A stretch of DNA of 63,850 bases, taken from assembly GCA_964546285.1 (NCBI GenBank), contig CAZJJK010000005.1, forward strand, positions 1-63,850. The letters are read 5' to 3'. The notes beneath the pieces were generated by a model that worked only from the letters and a program-made list of their open reading frames with translations, searched no databases and was not told the DNA's origin. Positions 42,376 through 50,447 of the stretch are shown here, one piece after another (position 1 is the first letter of the stretch; every line of letters begins with the position of its first letter). The position numbers and the translations under genes were made by a program. The DNA comes from CAZJJK01 sp964546285. GTDB lineage: Bacteria; Spirochaetota; Spirochaetia; Treponematales; Breznakiellaceae.

Positions 42376-43053
42376 ATGAGAACTAAGCGAAAACCCGGCA
42401 TCGCTTTTATCGACGTTGATCATACCTTAACTCGTCACGCCACCGGTTTGCGCTTTGCCCGCGATCTTTTAGCCAATGGTTTAATCCATTTCCATGACCT
42501 GGCCCGCGTCCCCTCCCTCTACCTTTGGTACCGCGTACTGCCCTTTCGCCGTCAAGCCGCCAAAGAAACCGAACACACCGGCCTTCTGCCCATCGGACTA
42601 AAAGAAGACAGCGTCCGTTCCTTAACCGCCGATTTCTTTGAGCGTCAGGTTCTGCCCGACCTCTACCAAGAATCGCGTGATCTGTTAGAGAAGCTAAAAA
42701 ACGATGGTTGGAGTATCATTTTAGCCACTTCCAGTTTTGATATATTAATAAGCGCTCTGGCTCGCTATTATAACGCTGACGGCTTTATCGCCAACGCCAT
42801 AGAGTTTAAAGATGGATTTTCCACCGGAAATTTCAAACCTCCGCTTATTTTTGGGGAAAGCAAGCTTCAGGCTTGTCGGCGGCTTGTTTCCGACAACGCT
42901 TTAGAAATGGAGGCTTGCGCCTTTTATTCCGACAGTATCCATGATCTACCCTTACTGGAAGCGGTTGGCCATCCGGTAGCCGTAAACCCTGATTGGCGAC
43001 TAAACCGTCACGCGCGTCGCCATGCCTGGCCTAGGGTACGATTCAAGCGCTAA
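42376..43053 (+). CDS. HAD-IB family phosphatase
   Basis: Soluble phosphatase of the SerB-like HAD subgroup, 225 residues. Motif I is D-V-D-H-T-L with nucleophile Asp13 and acid Asp15; motif II is A-T-S-S near 114-117; motif IV is Y-S-D-S-I-H-D-L-P with the metal aspartates. Helical cap residues 25-95 are intact. This subgroup includes phosphoserine phosphatase-like enzymes and phospholipid-pathway phosphatases; following a lipid kinase and PlsC, a lysophosphatidate or phosphatidate phosphatase role is possible but unproven. It is the last gene of the run. Confidence 0.8.
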   Translation: MRTKRKPGIAFIDVDHTLTRHATGLRFARDLLANGLIHFHDLARVPSLYLWYRVLPFRRQAAKETEHTGLLPIGLKEDSVRSLTADFFERQVLPDLYQESRDLLEKLKNDGWSIILATSSFDILISALARYYNADGFIANAIEFKDGFSTGNFKPPLIFGESKLQACRRLVSDNALEMEACAFYSDSIHDLPLLEAVGHPVAVNPDWRLNRHARRHAWPRVRFKR

Positions 43054-43297
43054 AGCCCCTTAAGTATGGCAAACGCGCTTTTTCTCTTCCACGCTTCAGA
43101 AGCTTGCGAAAGGCGGCGGCTTTTACGCGGCGTAAGTGGCTTCCTATCAGCTGGAGCGGCTCGTGAACAAAACCGTGAGCATCGCCTTTAGAAAATATCC
43201 ATTCTAAAACACTATTCCACTAAGATATTTTTAGGCAATTAAGCTTTTTTTAAGACCGATAAGCGATACTGGTATTAGTTCGCGAATTGGAGAGCGC

Positions 43298-44008
43298 ATG
43301 GCACGAAAGACTATACTCATCATCGAAGACGAGGATCGTTTAAGATCCTATATGGCTTCCGCTTTGGAAAAAGCCGGATATCTCGTTCTGGAAGCTTCTA
43401 CCATAAAGGACGCTTTTGATCATCTAAAAAACCATTTTCTGGATCTTGTTCTTCTGGATCTACGCCTAGGTTCGGCCGATGGTTTGAATATATTGAAAAC
43501 GATTCGCCGCCAAGACGAACATTTACCCGTAATAATTGTTTCCTCTCTTGGCGACTGCGACACAAAGGTTGACGGTTTTAGCTTGGGTTGCGATGATTAT
43601 ATTACTAAACCTTTTTATATCGAGGAATTGATTGGCAGAGTAAAACGCTTGTTCAAACGTAATTGTATGCGAATGGCGGCTACTGTACCTATAACCAACC
43701 AAATTGAAAACGGTCCCTTCCTCATAAATATTCAAACTCTTAGCGTCGAAAAGAACGGAATTCCGATAATTATGCGTCGGAAATTATTTGACCTCTTTCT
43801 CTTCTTTATCCGTCACCCGGATACGGTCCTATCCAATGAGGTTCTTTTCAATCAAGCATGGCAAGATTACGCGGATCTGAACGAAAACAGCTTATATGTG
43901 CATATCCGCCAACTTAGGCTGTTGGTAGAGGATGACCCCTCTCATCCGCGCTTTATCCGCACAGTCCGAAATTTTGGATACAAGTTCACCACCAAGGACG
44001 ATGAGTAG
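43298..44008 (+). CDS. OmpR-type response regulator, orphan
   Basis: DNA-binding transcription regulator, 236 residues. Receiver domain 1-120: acidic pocket Glu10-Asp11-Glu12-Asp13, phospho-acceptor Asp54 in L-L-D-L-R-L, and T-K-P-F with the conserved lysine. The C-terminal winged helix (about 140-232) ends in R-N-F-G-Y-K-F. No histidine kinase is adjacent. GGAGAG precedes the ATG; the 244-bp upstream region has no gene I can support and an AT-rich stretch before the start suitable for a promoter. Confidence 0.88.
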   Translation: MARKTILIIEDEDRLRSYMASALEKAGYLVLEASTIKDAFDHLKNHFLDLVLLDLRLGSADGLNILKTIRRQDEHLPVIIVSSLGDCDTKVDGFSLGCDDYITKPFYIEELIGRVKRLFKRNCMRMAATVPITNQIENGPFLINIQTLSVEKNGIPIIMRRKLFDLFLFFIRHPDTVLSNEVLFNQAWQDYADLNENSLYVHIRQLRLLVEDDPSHPRFIRTVRNFGYKFTTKDDE

Positions 44009-44166
44009 CTAGTTCTTGCCGCAAGAAGCTTAAGGCTAAAAAGGCGGCGGAAAAGCCTTTAACCCTGGCTTCCGCTTGCCAAGAGCCGTTTCGTGTACTA
44101 AAAAGAGGTAAGCTTAAACAGCGCGCCGCTTATGAACATGAGCGGCTGGTCTTATAGGAGGACTTC

Positions 44167-45966
44167 ATGCCGCGAGAGAATTATATACCGCGAAGATCGG
44201 AAATACCCGTAGAGGATACCTGGGACTTATCGAAACTATACGCGAATGATGAGGCTTGGCATGATGGCTTAGCCTTATACGAAAAACTCGCGGCGGAGAT
44301 AGAGAGCTACAAAGGGAGTTTAGCTTTATCGGCGGAACGTTTAGCCGACTGGCTTGATTTCTCAAGGGATTTCGGTCTGTTGGAGGAACGGCTTTCCTAC
44401 TATTGCCAGCTCCGACAAACCGAAGATGAAGGTTCGGGAGAAGCCAGGTCCATGAATGGACGGTTTATGATGGCCGCGGCGCGGTCTCAAGCCATGGCGG
44501 CTTGGGCGGTTCCCGAGATCCAAGCCATCTCGGAAAAAACCATAGCGGCGTTTATGGCTGAAGAGCGTTTAGCGGAATACCGCGTCTATTTAGAAAAAAT
44601 TCTTCGTTGGAAAGACCATATTCTGTCTGAAAAGGAAGAACGTATACTTGCCCTTCAGAGTGAAACCGATGACTTGCCGAGCGACGCTTTTACGGTTTTG
44701 ACAAATGTCGATCTTGATTTTGGCCTTATTGAAACAGACGAAGGCGTAAAAGCGCTCTCCCAGTCTACCTGGCCGGTGTTCATGGAAAAACAGGACCGTG
44801 AGCTTCGCAAAAAAGCGTATACCGCCTTCTATGGAGCCTATGAGCGCCATAAAAATACCCTAGCCTCACTTTATTCAGGATCGGTGAAGCAGGATGTGTA
44901 TAAGGCTAGGGTTCGCGGTTTTTCCTCTTCACGCGCCATGGCCCTATTCCCGGATAATGTTCCGGAAAGTGTTTACGATCAACTTGTGAATACCGTCAAC
45001 GATAATCTGGAAGCGCTGCATCGATATTACGCGCTTCGCAAGCGTTGCCTTGGATTAGATGAGCTCCGTCACTATGACGTTTATGTTCCCTTTGTGGAAA
45101 CGCCGCGCGCCAAAACCACATGGGAAGAAGCCGTAGCGCTGATCGCTGACGCGCTCGCTCCGCTGGGGGATGAATACGTCAGCACCCTGCGCGACGGCTT
45201 GCTTGGCCGCTGGGCGGACCGCTACGAGAATCTGGGTAAAAGATCTGGCGCTTTTTCAGCGGGCAACTATATTGGCGACCCTTATATACTGATGAATTAT
45301 AAAGAAGATTCCATCAGGGATATCTTTACGCTTGCCCATGAGGGCGGGCACTCCATGCATTCTTGGTATTCCGCGCGAAATAATCCTTTTACTCATTACT
45401 CTTATACCATCTTTGAAGCCGAAGTAGCTTCCACCTTTAATGAGGAACTGCTTTTCCGCCACCTACTGGCGTCAGCTTCCGACAAAAAACTCCGCCTTTA
45501 CCTAATAAACAAACGGATAGACGACATTTTAGCCACTTTATACCGGCAAACCATGTTCGCGGAGTATGAACATCGGACACACGCGCTTCAGGAAAGCGGC
45601 ACGCCCTTAACCGTCGATGTTCTTAGGACCGAATACAGGAGCTTATTGGAGAAATACTTTGGGCCTGAAATGAAGCTGGAAGCTTGCAGCGATTTGGAAG
45701 GCTTACGGATACCGCATTTTTATGGCGCTTTCTATGTCTATAAATACGCGACCGGTATTTCCGCGTCCTTAGCTTTGGCGGAAAGAGTTCTTTCAGGCGG
45801 CGATAAAGAGCGAAACGCGTATTTCACCTTCTTAAAATCCGGCGGTTCGCGTTTTCCCATAGCCAATCTGAAAGCCGCCGGCGTGGATATGTCCCAAGCG
45901 GAACCGCTTATGGCGGCCTGCCGGGTGTTCGCTCGGCTAGTGGATGAATTAGCCGCCGAGTTATAA
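44167..45966 (+). CDS. pepF: Oligoendopeptidase F (M3 family)
   Basis: Cytosolic zinc oligopeptidase, 599 residues, recycling peptides of roughly 5-20 residues. The zinc motif HEGGH is at 391-395 (L-A-H-E-G-G-H-S-M-H), with the third ligand Glu in F-E-A-E-V-A-S-T about 25 residues later. Length and helical N-terminal half match the family. AGGAGG precedes the ATG. A stem GCCGCT/AGCGGC at about 44125-44146 lies just upstream. After the stop, a hairpin GCCCC/GGGGC at about 45990-46009 could slow transcription but lacks a T-run. Confidence 0.92.
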   Translation: MPRENYIPRRSEIPVEDTWDLSKLYANDEAWHDGLALYEKLAAEIESYKGSLALSAERLADWLDFSRDFGLLEERLSYYCQLRQTEDEGSGEARSMNGRFMMAAARSQAMAAWAVPEIQAISEKTIAAFMAEERLAEYRVYLEKILRWKDHILSEKEERILALQSETDDLPSDAFTVLTNVDLDFGLIETDEGVKALSQSTWPVFMEKQDRELRKKAYTAFYGAYERHKNTLASLYSGSVKQDVYKARVRGFSSSRAMALFPDNVPESVYDQLVNTVNDNLEALHRYYALRKRCLGLDELRHYDVYVPFVETPRAKTTWEEAVALIADALAPLGDEYVSTLRDGLLGRWADRYENLGKRSGAFSAGNYIGDPYILMNYKEDSIRDIFTLAHEGGHSMHSWYSARNNPFTHYSYTIFEAEVASTFNEELLFRHLLASASDKKLRLYLINKRIDDILATLYRQTMFAEYEHRTHALQESGTPLTVDVLRTEYRSLLEKYFGPEMKLEACSDLEGLRIPHFYGAFYVYKYATGISASLALAERVLSGGDKERNAYFTFLKSGGSRFPIANLKAAGVDMSQAEPLMAACRVFARLVDELAAEL

Positions 45967-46064
45967 CAGCTATCAAAGCCTCATGATATAAAGCCCCGGG
46001 CTTGCCTGGGGCCAGCTTCCCCGTCTTTCGATAGACAAACCTAAGCTTCAACGCACTTAGCTTA

Positions 46065-46093
46065 TTGCATATTCTCTGACCGATGGTTATTAT
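46065..46093 (+). promoter_or_regulatory. Promoter of the TetR-exporter operon
   Basis: TTGCAT at 46065-46070 and TATTAT at 46088-46093, 17 bp apart. The operator palindrome covers the second half of the spacer, the -10 box and the start site. Confidence 0.65.
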
Positions 46094-46107
46094 ATAACCA
46101 TCGGTCA
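46077..46107. promoter_or_regulatory. 31-bp perfect palindrome, TetR operator
   Basis: TGACCGATGGTTAT, spacer TAT, ATAACCATCGGTCA: fourteen perfectly matched positions on each side. It overlaps the promoter and lies 57 bp before the TetR gene, the expected setting for autorepression. Confidence 0.8.
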
Positions 46108-46163
46108 TTTTATTATTGACGGTCACCAATATGCTACATCTGTTCATATAGGGAGAAAACCGC

Positions 46164-46832
46164 ATGGGTATATCAGAACGTAGAATGAGAGAAAAGGAAA
46201 AACGGCGACAGCTGATAGTCGCGGTCGCCAAACGCCTAATCCTTGAAAACGGAGTCGCCGGCGTCAGCATGCGGAATGTCGCCGAGGCGGCCGAACTCAG
46301 CAAGGCCACCTTATACCTCTATTTTCGCGACAAGGAAGATTTGCTCGCCCAAATATTGCGGGACTCTGGCGCATCCTTCGCGAGGGCGGTAAGCGAGCGC
46401 CTACCCGATTCCAAAAATGGGCTAGACAGGCTTAAAGCCATGTGGAACGCGTATTTGGATATGTTCGGCAAATCCGCCGATGTCTTTGTGCTAGCGGGTA
46501 TCAAGGCTTATATCGAACCAGCCTTTCCCTTTGGCGACAGCGCGGAGGATAGTCCGGTTCGCTTTCTGTGGCAAAAGATGGGCGAGCTTGTCACGGAAGC
46601 GATTCGGCTGGGAATTGAGGATGGTAGCCTGTATCCCAGACTAGAAGCCGAGAAAACGGCGATGACCGTCATGCTAATGGTTTCCGCTATTATCGATAAA
46701 ATCGCTTGGCTGCCACGTTGCAAACGCGACGGCCAGCTAATCCGTGAAACCTTCCGCGATTTTTTTGAACTAGTGCTCCAAGGCCTGGCCGATCCAGGCG
46801 TAGACCGAGCTTTATACAAACTCGCTATCTAA
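46164..46832 (+). CDS. TetR-family repressor of the exporter operon
   Basis: A 222-residue transcription repressor. Residues of about 12-62 form the TetR helix-turn-helix (V-A-K-R-L-I-L-E-N-G, then M-R-N-V-A-E-A-A-E-L-S-K-A-T-L-Y-L-Y-F). The rest is a helical ligand-binding and dimerisation domain. The palindrome at 46077-46107 is its likely site, so it should repress itself and the genes behind it until a ligand binds. GGGAG precedes the ATG. The RND gene follows 42 bp later in the same direction. Confidence 0.88.
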   Translation: MGISERRMREKEKRRQLIVAVAKRLILENGVAGVSMRNVAEAAELSKATLYLYFRDKEDLLAQILRDSGASFARAVSERLPDSKNGLDRLKAMWNAYLDMFGKSADVFVLAGIKAYIEPAFPFGDSAEDSPVRFLWQKMGELVTEAIRLGIEDGSLYPRLEAEKTAMTVMLMVSAIIDKIAWLPRCKRDGQLIRETFRDFFELVLQGLADPGVDRALYKLAI

Positions 46833-46874
46833 TTTATTCGCGGGCGGGAAAAGCCGCGCCGTGAGGGAGGCTCC

Positions 46875-49676
46875 ATGAAACGATTTTTGGAAACGCTATA
46901 TTCCAAGCCACGCTTGATCGTCGGCCTTATCGCCGTCATCACTCTTTTTTTCGCCTTCCAGTTGCCCCGCGCTAAGGTGGATAACAACAATTTCCGCTTC
47001 ATTCCGGAAAACGACCCCTCCCGCCTAACGCTGGCCAAAATAGATGAGACCTTCGGTAGTCAGGTCTTTATTCTGATTGGCTTAGAGCGCCGCTTTGGCA
47101 GTGTCTTTGAGGCGCCGTTTCTGGAAACACTGCGGTCTTTCTGCGATTCATTAAACGAACACCCGCTGGTGGATTCCATCCAATCCTTGGTTACCGCCGA
47201 TTTCGTTGGCGGTGACGCCGAATCCATCATCGTGGAACCCTTGCTGCCTTCGGATTTTGACGGTTCTGCCGCGGCTATCGCCAAACTGCGGGAAAGGCTG
47301 TCGGAATGGGATTTATTTGATCGCGCCCTCGTCTCGGACGACGCCAAAGCCGCCCAGGTGATCGTTGCCCTGGATGTGGATTCTAAAGAAGCTGGCGATC
47401 TTGCCGCTGTAGCCGCTTATGAGGAAATCGTGGCCCTCAGCGATAAGGCCGGCTTTGAAGACACGATAATCCATATCACGGGCGTTCCGGTTTTCAGCTC
47501 GGTGATAAATGACGCGACCGCCGCGGACCTACGTTTCCTGATACCTCTGGTAGCGGTCATTGTGTTAGCGATACTGTTCCTCTCCTTCCGGCGTTTAGGC
47601 GGCTTAATCCTGCCTATGTTGACCGTGGCTATATCCGCCATCTGGGCTATAGGCGCGATGGCTTTTTTGGACATTAAGCTCTCCATTATTTCGACGGTCC
47701 TCCCCGTTATTCTTGTGGCGGTGGGTAGCGCCTATGGCATACATGTTGTCAGCCATTATTATGACGAAAGAGCTGATGGCCGTGAAATAAACGCCGATAC
47801 CCACCGTCGCTTGGTGGTAGACGCGATGGTCAAGATAGGCCGGCCGGTTTTTTTAGCCGCGTTGACTACCTTCGCCGGTTTCCTATCGCTCTGTTTTACG
47901 CCAATTATTCCTATCCGCGAATTCGGCATTTTCGCCAGCTTCGGCGTCGCCATCGCTTTTCTCGTATCCGTAAGCTTAATTCCTTCCCTTTTTATTCTCA
48001 GAGGGCCAGCGCATACAAAACCGCTGTTCTCCTTCGCGTTGGGCCGCCAAGACAGCGTCAAGCTTTCGGCTTGTGACGCGGCGACTGAAAACAAAAGCCC
48101 GGGTAGTCTTAAAAGCCAGGGCGAGGATCCCCTCAGCACCGCCATAGCCGATTCTCTTATGGTCGTAACGCGTAAAAAACGGACCGTCCTTTTTCTTAGC
48201 CTGGTCTTAATCATCGCGTCGCTGGCCGGTATTTCGCGATTGATTATCGATAATGTCATGGTGGAATACTTTAAGCCGGACACCGTCGTCGCCAAAGCCG
48301 ACGCCTTTATCCGCCAATATTTTGGCGGATCAAAAACAGTCAGCGTAGTCGTCAGCCACCCGACCAGCGGCGAAGTCCTTAGGCCGGATGTACTGGCCGC
48401 CATGGACGGCTTATCGACATATCTGGAAGAGGAAGTGCCGGAAGTTGGAAAGGTGGCCGGCTTCCCCAGCCTTATCAAGCGTATGAACCAACTGTTCCAT
48501 AGCGATGAGCCGCCGGACGCCGTCAGGCGGAGAGCCGCGCCAGCCGCCGCCGATAGCGCCGCTTTCGGCTTTAGCGAAAGCGAGGAAGCCAGCTTCGGCT
48601 TTGGCCAAACCGAGGAAGACGCATTCGGGTTTGACGCGTTTGAGGAACCAGCCTTCGGTTTCACCGAAGCGGAGGCAATGAGTTTTGGCGAAAGCGATGC
48701 TGGTGGCGTAAGTGAAACTATTGAAACCTATCAAGAACCGCTTTACCCCGCTCAATTGGCGAGTTTACTGTCATCAGCGGCTGTCGGGGCGAGAGCGGAC
48801 ACGGCTGGCCTTGTGAAGAACCTGCGCCAGGCGCTTAATTATAAAGGCGCGGCGTATTATGAAATTCCCATCAGTCCGGAACGCTACGGCAAGGCCGACG
48901 CTGGAGAACTGAAGGCGATGATAGCCAACTATTTGGTGCTGCTCTCAGGCGATATAGGCGCGTATGCCGATGATCCCCTGGAACCGAAGGCTATCCGCCT
49001 AGACGTTCAATTGCGAACGGTCGGACAGCGCGATACCGATATGGCTATGGCCGCCATGCGCGCCTATATTGAGGAGAATTTCCCCAAGGATATAGCGGTG
49101 GAGATTGGCGGCACCGCTTTAGTGGAACAAGCCTTAAGCAAGCTGGTCGTCAGTTCACAGCTTATCTCCATCGCCGGGTCGTTGCTGATGGTTTTCATTA
49201 TCATGGCCGTTTTTTATCGCTCTTTAGCCGCCGGCTTTCTCTGCCTTATTACCTTATCCATTTCCATCCTCATCAACTTCGGCGTTATGGGCGCCTTCGG
49301 CATCAAGCTAAACATTGGAACGGCGATGGTCGCTTCCATCGTAGTCGGTACCGGTATCGATTATATTATCCATTACCTGGCGGCCTATCATCATGAATGG
49401 AATAAGGGCGGCGACTACATGAGGCGAACTTTCCTTACCTCCGGTAAGGCCATCCTCTTCAACGCCGCCTCGGTTGGAGCCGGGTTCGCCGTTCTAGCCT
49501 TTTCCCAATTCACCATTCTCGCTTATCTGGGCATCCTGATCGCGCTGGCCATGTTTACTAGTTCCATGGTCAGCTTAACCATCTTACCCGCCTTGCTTTC
49601 CTTGTTCGATCCCGCGTTTATCAAACGGCCTTTGCCCTTTGACGAAAAAGCTATCTCGGAGGTTAATCATGCGTAG
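46875..49676 (+). CDS. RND/MMPL-type exporter with FGF decapeptide repeats
   Basis: Inner-membrane exporter of 933 residues with two similar halves. Each half has one helix, a periplasmic domain and five more helices (around 10-30, 220-375, 430-455 and 760-915). It belongs to the MMPL/HpnN-like branch of RND pumps, which move lipids or other hydrophobic molecules using the proton gradient. The second periplasmic loop carries five units of ten residues, each starting Phe-Gly at 564, 574, 584, 594 and 604 (FGF in the first four), rich in Glu. GGGAGG precedes the ATG. The LolA-like gene overlaps its end. Cargo is not known. Confidence 0.85.
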   Translation: MKRFLETLYSKPRLIVGLIAVITLFFAFQLPRAKVDNNNFRFIPENDPSRLTLAKIDETFGSQVFILIGLERRFGSVFEAPFLETLRSFCDSLNEHPLVDSIQSLVTADFVGGDAESIIVEPLLPSDFDGSAAAIAKLRERLSEWDLFDRALVSDDAKAAQVIVALDVDSKEAGDLAAVAAYEEIVALSDKAGFEDTIIHITGVPVFSSVINDATAADLRFLIPLVAVIVLAILFLSFRRLGGLILPMLTVAISAIWAIGAMAFLDIKLSIISTVLPVILVAVGSAYGIHVVSHYYDERADGREINADTHRRLVVDAMVKIGRPVFLAALTTFAGFLSLCFTPIIPIREFGIFASFGVAIAFLVSVSLIPSLFILRGPAHTKPLFSFALGRQDSVKLSACDAATENKSPGSLKSQGEDPLSTAIADSLMVVTRKKRTVLFLSLVLIIASLAGISRLIIDNVMVEYFKPDTVVAKADAFIRQYFGGSKTVSVVVSHPTSGEVLRPDVLAAMDGLSTYLEEEVPEVGKVAGFPSLIKRMNQLFHSDEPPDAVRRRAAPAAADSAAFGFSESEEASFGFGQTEEDAFGFDAFEEPAFGFTEAEAMSFGESDAGGVSETIETYQEPLYPAQLASLLSSAAVGARADTAGLVKNLRQALNYKGAAYYEIPISPERYGKADAGELKAMIANYLVLLSGDIGAYADDPLEPKAIRLDVQLRTVGQRDTDMAMAAMRAYIEENFPKDIAVEIGGTALVEQALSKLVVSSQLISIAGSLLMVFIIMAVFYRSLAAGFLCLITLSISILINFGVMGAFGIKLNIGTAMVASIVVGTGIDYIIHYLAAYHHEWNKGGDYMRRTFLTSGKAILFNAASVGAGFAVLAFSQFTILAYLGILIALAMFTSSMVSLTILPALLSLFDPAFIKRPLPFDEKAISEVNHA
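48564..48689 (+). repeat. 30-bp in-frame repeat tract in the exporter gene
   Basis: Coding repeats with exact 30-bp spacing of the Phe codon at 48564, 48594, 48624, 48654 and 48684. The unit plan is F-G-F, two or three polar residues, E-E or E-A, then A/S. Codons differ between units, so the period is kept at protein level. Confidence 0.85.
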
Positions 49677-50445
49677 ATCATCTATTTTTATCGCGTTAGC
49701 GATCATCGGCTTTGTCTCTCTCACGGGCGCGTACGCCCAAAGCGCGGATGATATCATCAAAGCGTCACGAGAGCGCGTTCAGGCCGAAACCGTTTCCACC
49801 AGAGCCAGAATGTTGATACGCGCCAAGGATGGTTCCATTACCGAACGTTTGGTGGACCAGTATTCCAGCAAGAAGGAAGGGAGGCTCCGTACAGTCGTCG
49901 TCTTTCAAAAACCGGCCAGTGTCGCGGGATCGCGGTTTTTAACTATAGAAAACCCCAATGGAAGCGAGGATCGATGGATATATCTTCCTTCGCTCGGTAA
50001 GGTTCGTCGTATTGCCGCCACCGAGGGGTCAGGCAGCTTTATGGGTACCGATCTGTCGTACGACGATCTATCCTCCACCGACCGCGACACGGACGCGGAT
50101 ACTCATATAAAACTGCCGGACGGCGTGGCGGCGGGCAAGGCGGCCTGGGTAATTGAATCCACTCCAAAAACGCCTTACCAATACAGTAAGGTCATTTCTT
50201 ATATCGATAAGTCCAATAATACGCCGATTAAAATGGAGCTGTATGATAAAAAAGGCAAGCTCCTAAAAGTCATGGAAATGGGTAAATACCAGGATATTCA
50301 GGGACGGCTCACGTCGCTCAGCTATACCATGTCCAATGTTCAGGAACAAACAGCCACCACCGTCAACGTGGAAATAATGCGCTACGACGATCCTATCCCA
50401 GACAGTGTCTTCACTACCCGCTACCTGGAAACGGGGAGGCCATAG
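49669..50445 (+). CDS. LolA-fold periplasmic protein (outer-membrane lipoprotein-sorting family)
   Basis: A 258-residue exported protein. The ATG at 49669 has CGGAGG upstream and overlaps the last codons of the exporter; earlier codons lack such a site. A signal peptide ends after A-Y-A-Q near residue 22. The body has the beta-rich pattern of proteins annotated outer-membrane lipoprotein-sorting protein: D-I-I-K-A-S, R-F-L-T-I-E-N near 85, R-W-I-Y-L-P-S-L-G-K-V-R-R near 102-114, and G-T-D-L-S-Y-D-D-L. Members of this family are encoded beside RND pumps and are thought to ferry lipid across the periplasm. It has no FGF motifs and no lipobox. Confidence 0.82.
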   Translation: MRRSSIFIALAIIGFVSLTGAYAQSADDIIKASRERVQAETVSTRARMLIRAKDGSITERLVDQYSSKKEGRLRTVVVFQKPASVAGSRFLTIENPNGSEDRWIYLPSLGKVRRIAATEGSGSFMGTDLSYDDLSSTDRDTDADTHIKLPDGVAAGKAAWVIESTPKTPYQYSKVISYIDKSNNTPIKMELYDKKGKLLKVMEMGKYQDIQGRLTSLSYTMSNVQEQTATTVNVEIMRYDDPIPDSVFTTRYLETGRP

Positions 50446-50447
50446 CT

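Noticed and set aside
43068..43193. Frame of 41 codons before the response regulator gene
   Set aside because: No ribosome binding site, Arg-rich unlikely composition, and no neighbour overlap that would support translation.
48564..48713. Phase-variable slippage tract in the exporter gene
   Set aside because: Units are diverged at the DNA level, so slippage is unlikely to be frequent; the period is kept in the protein.
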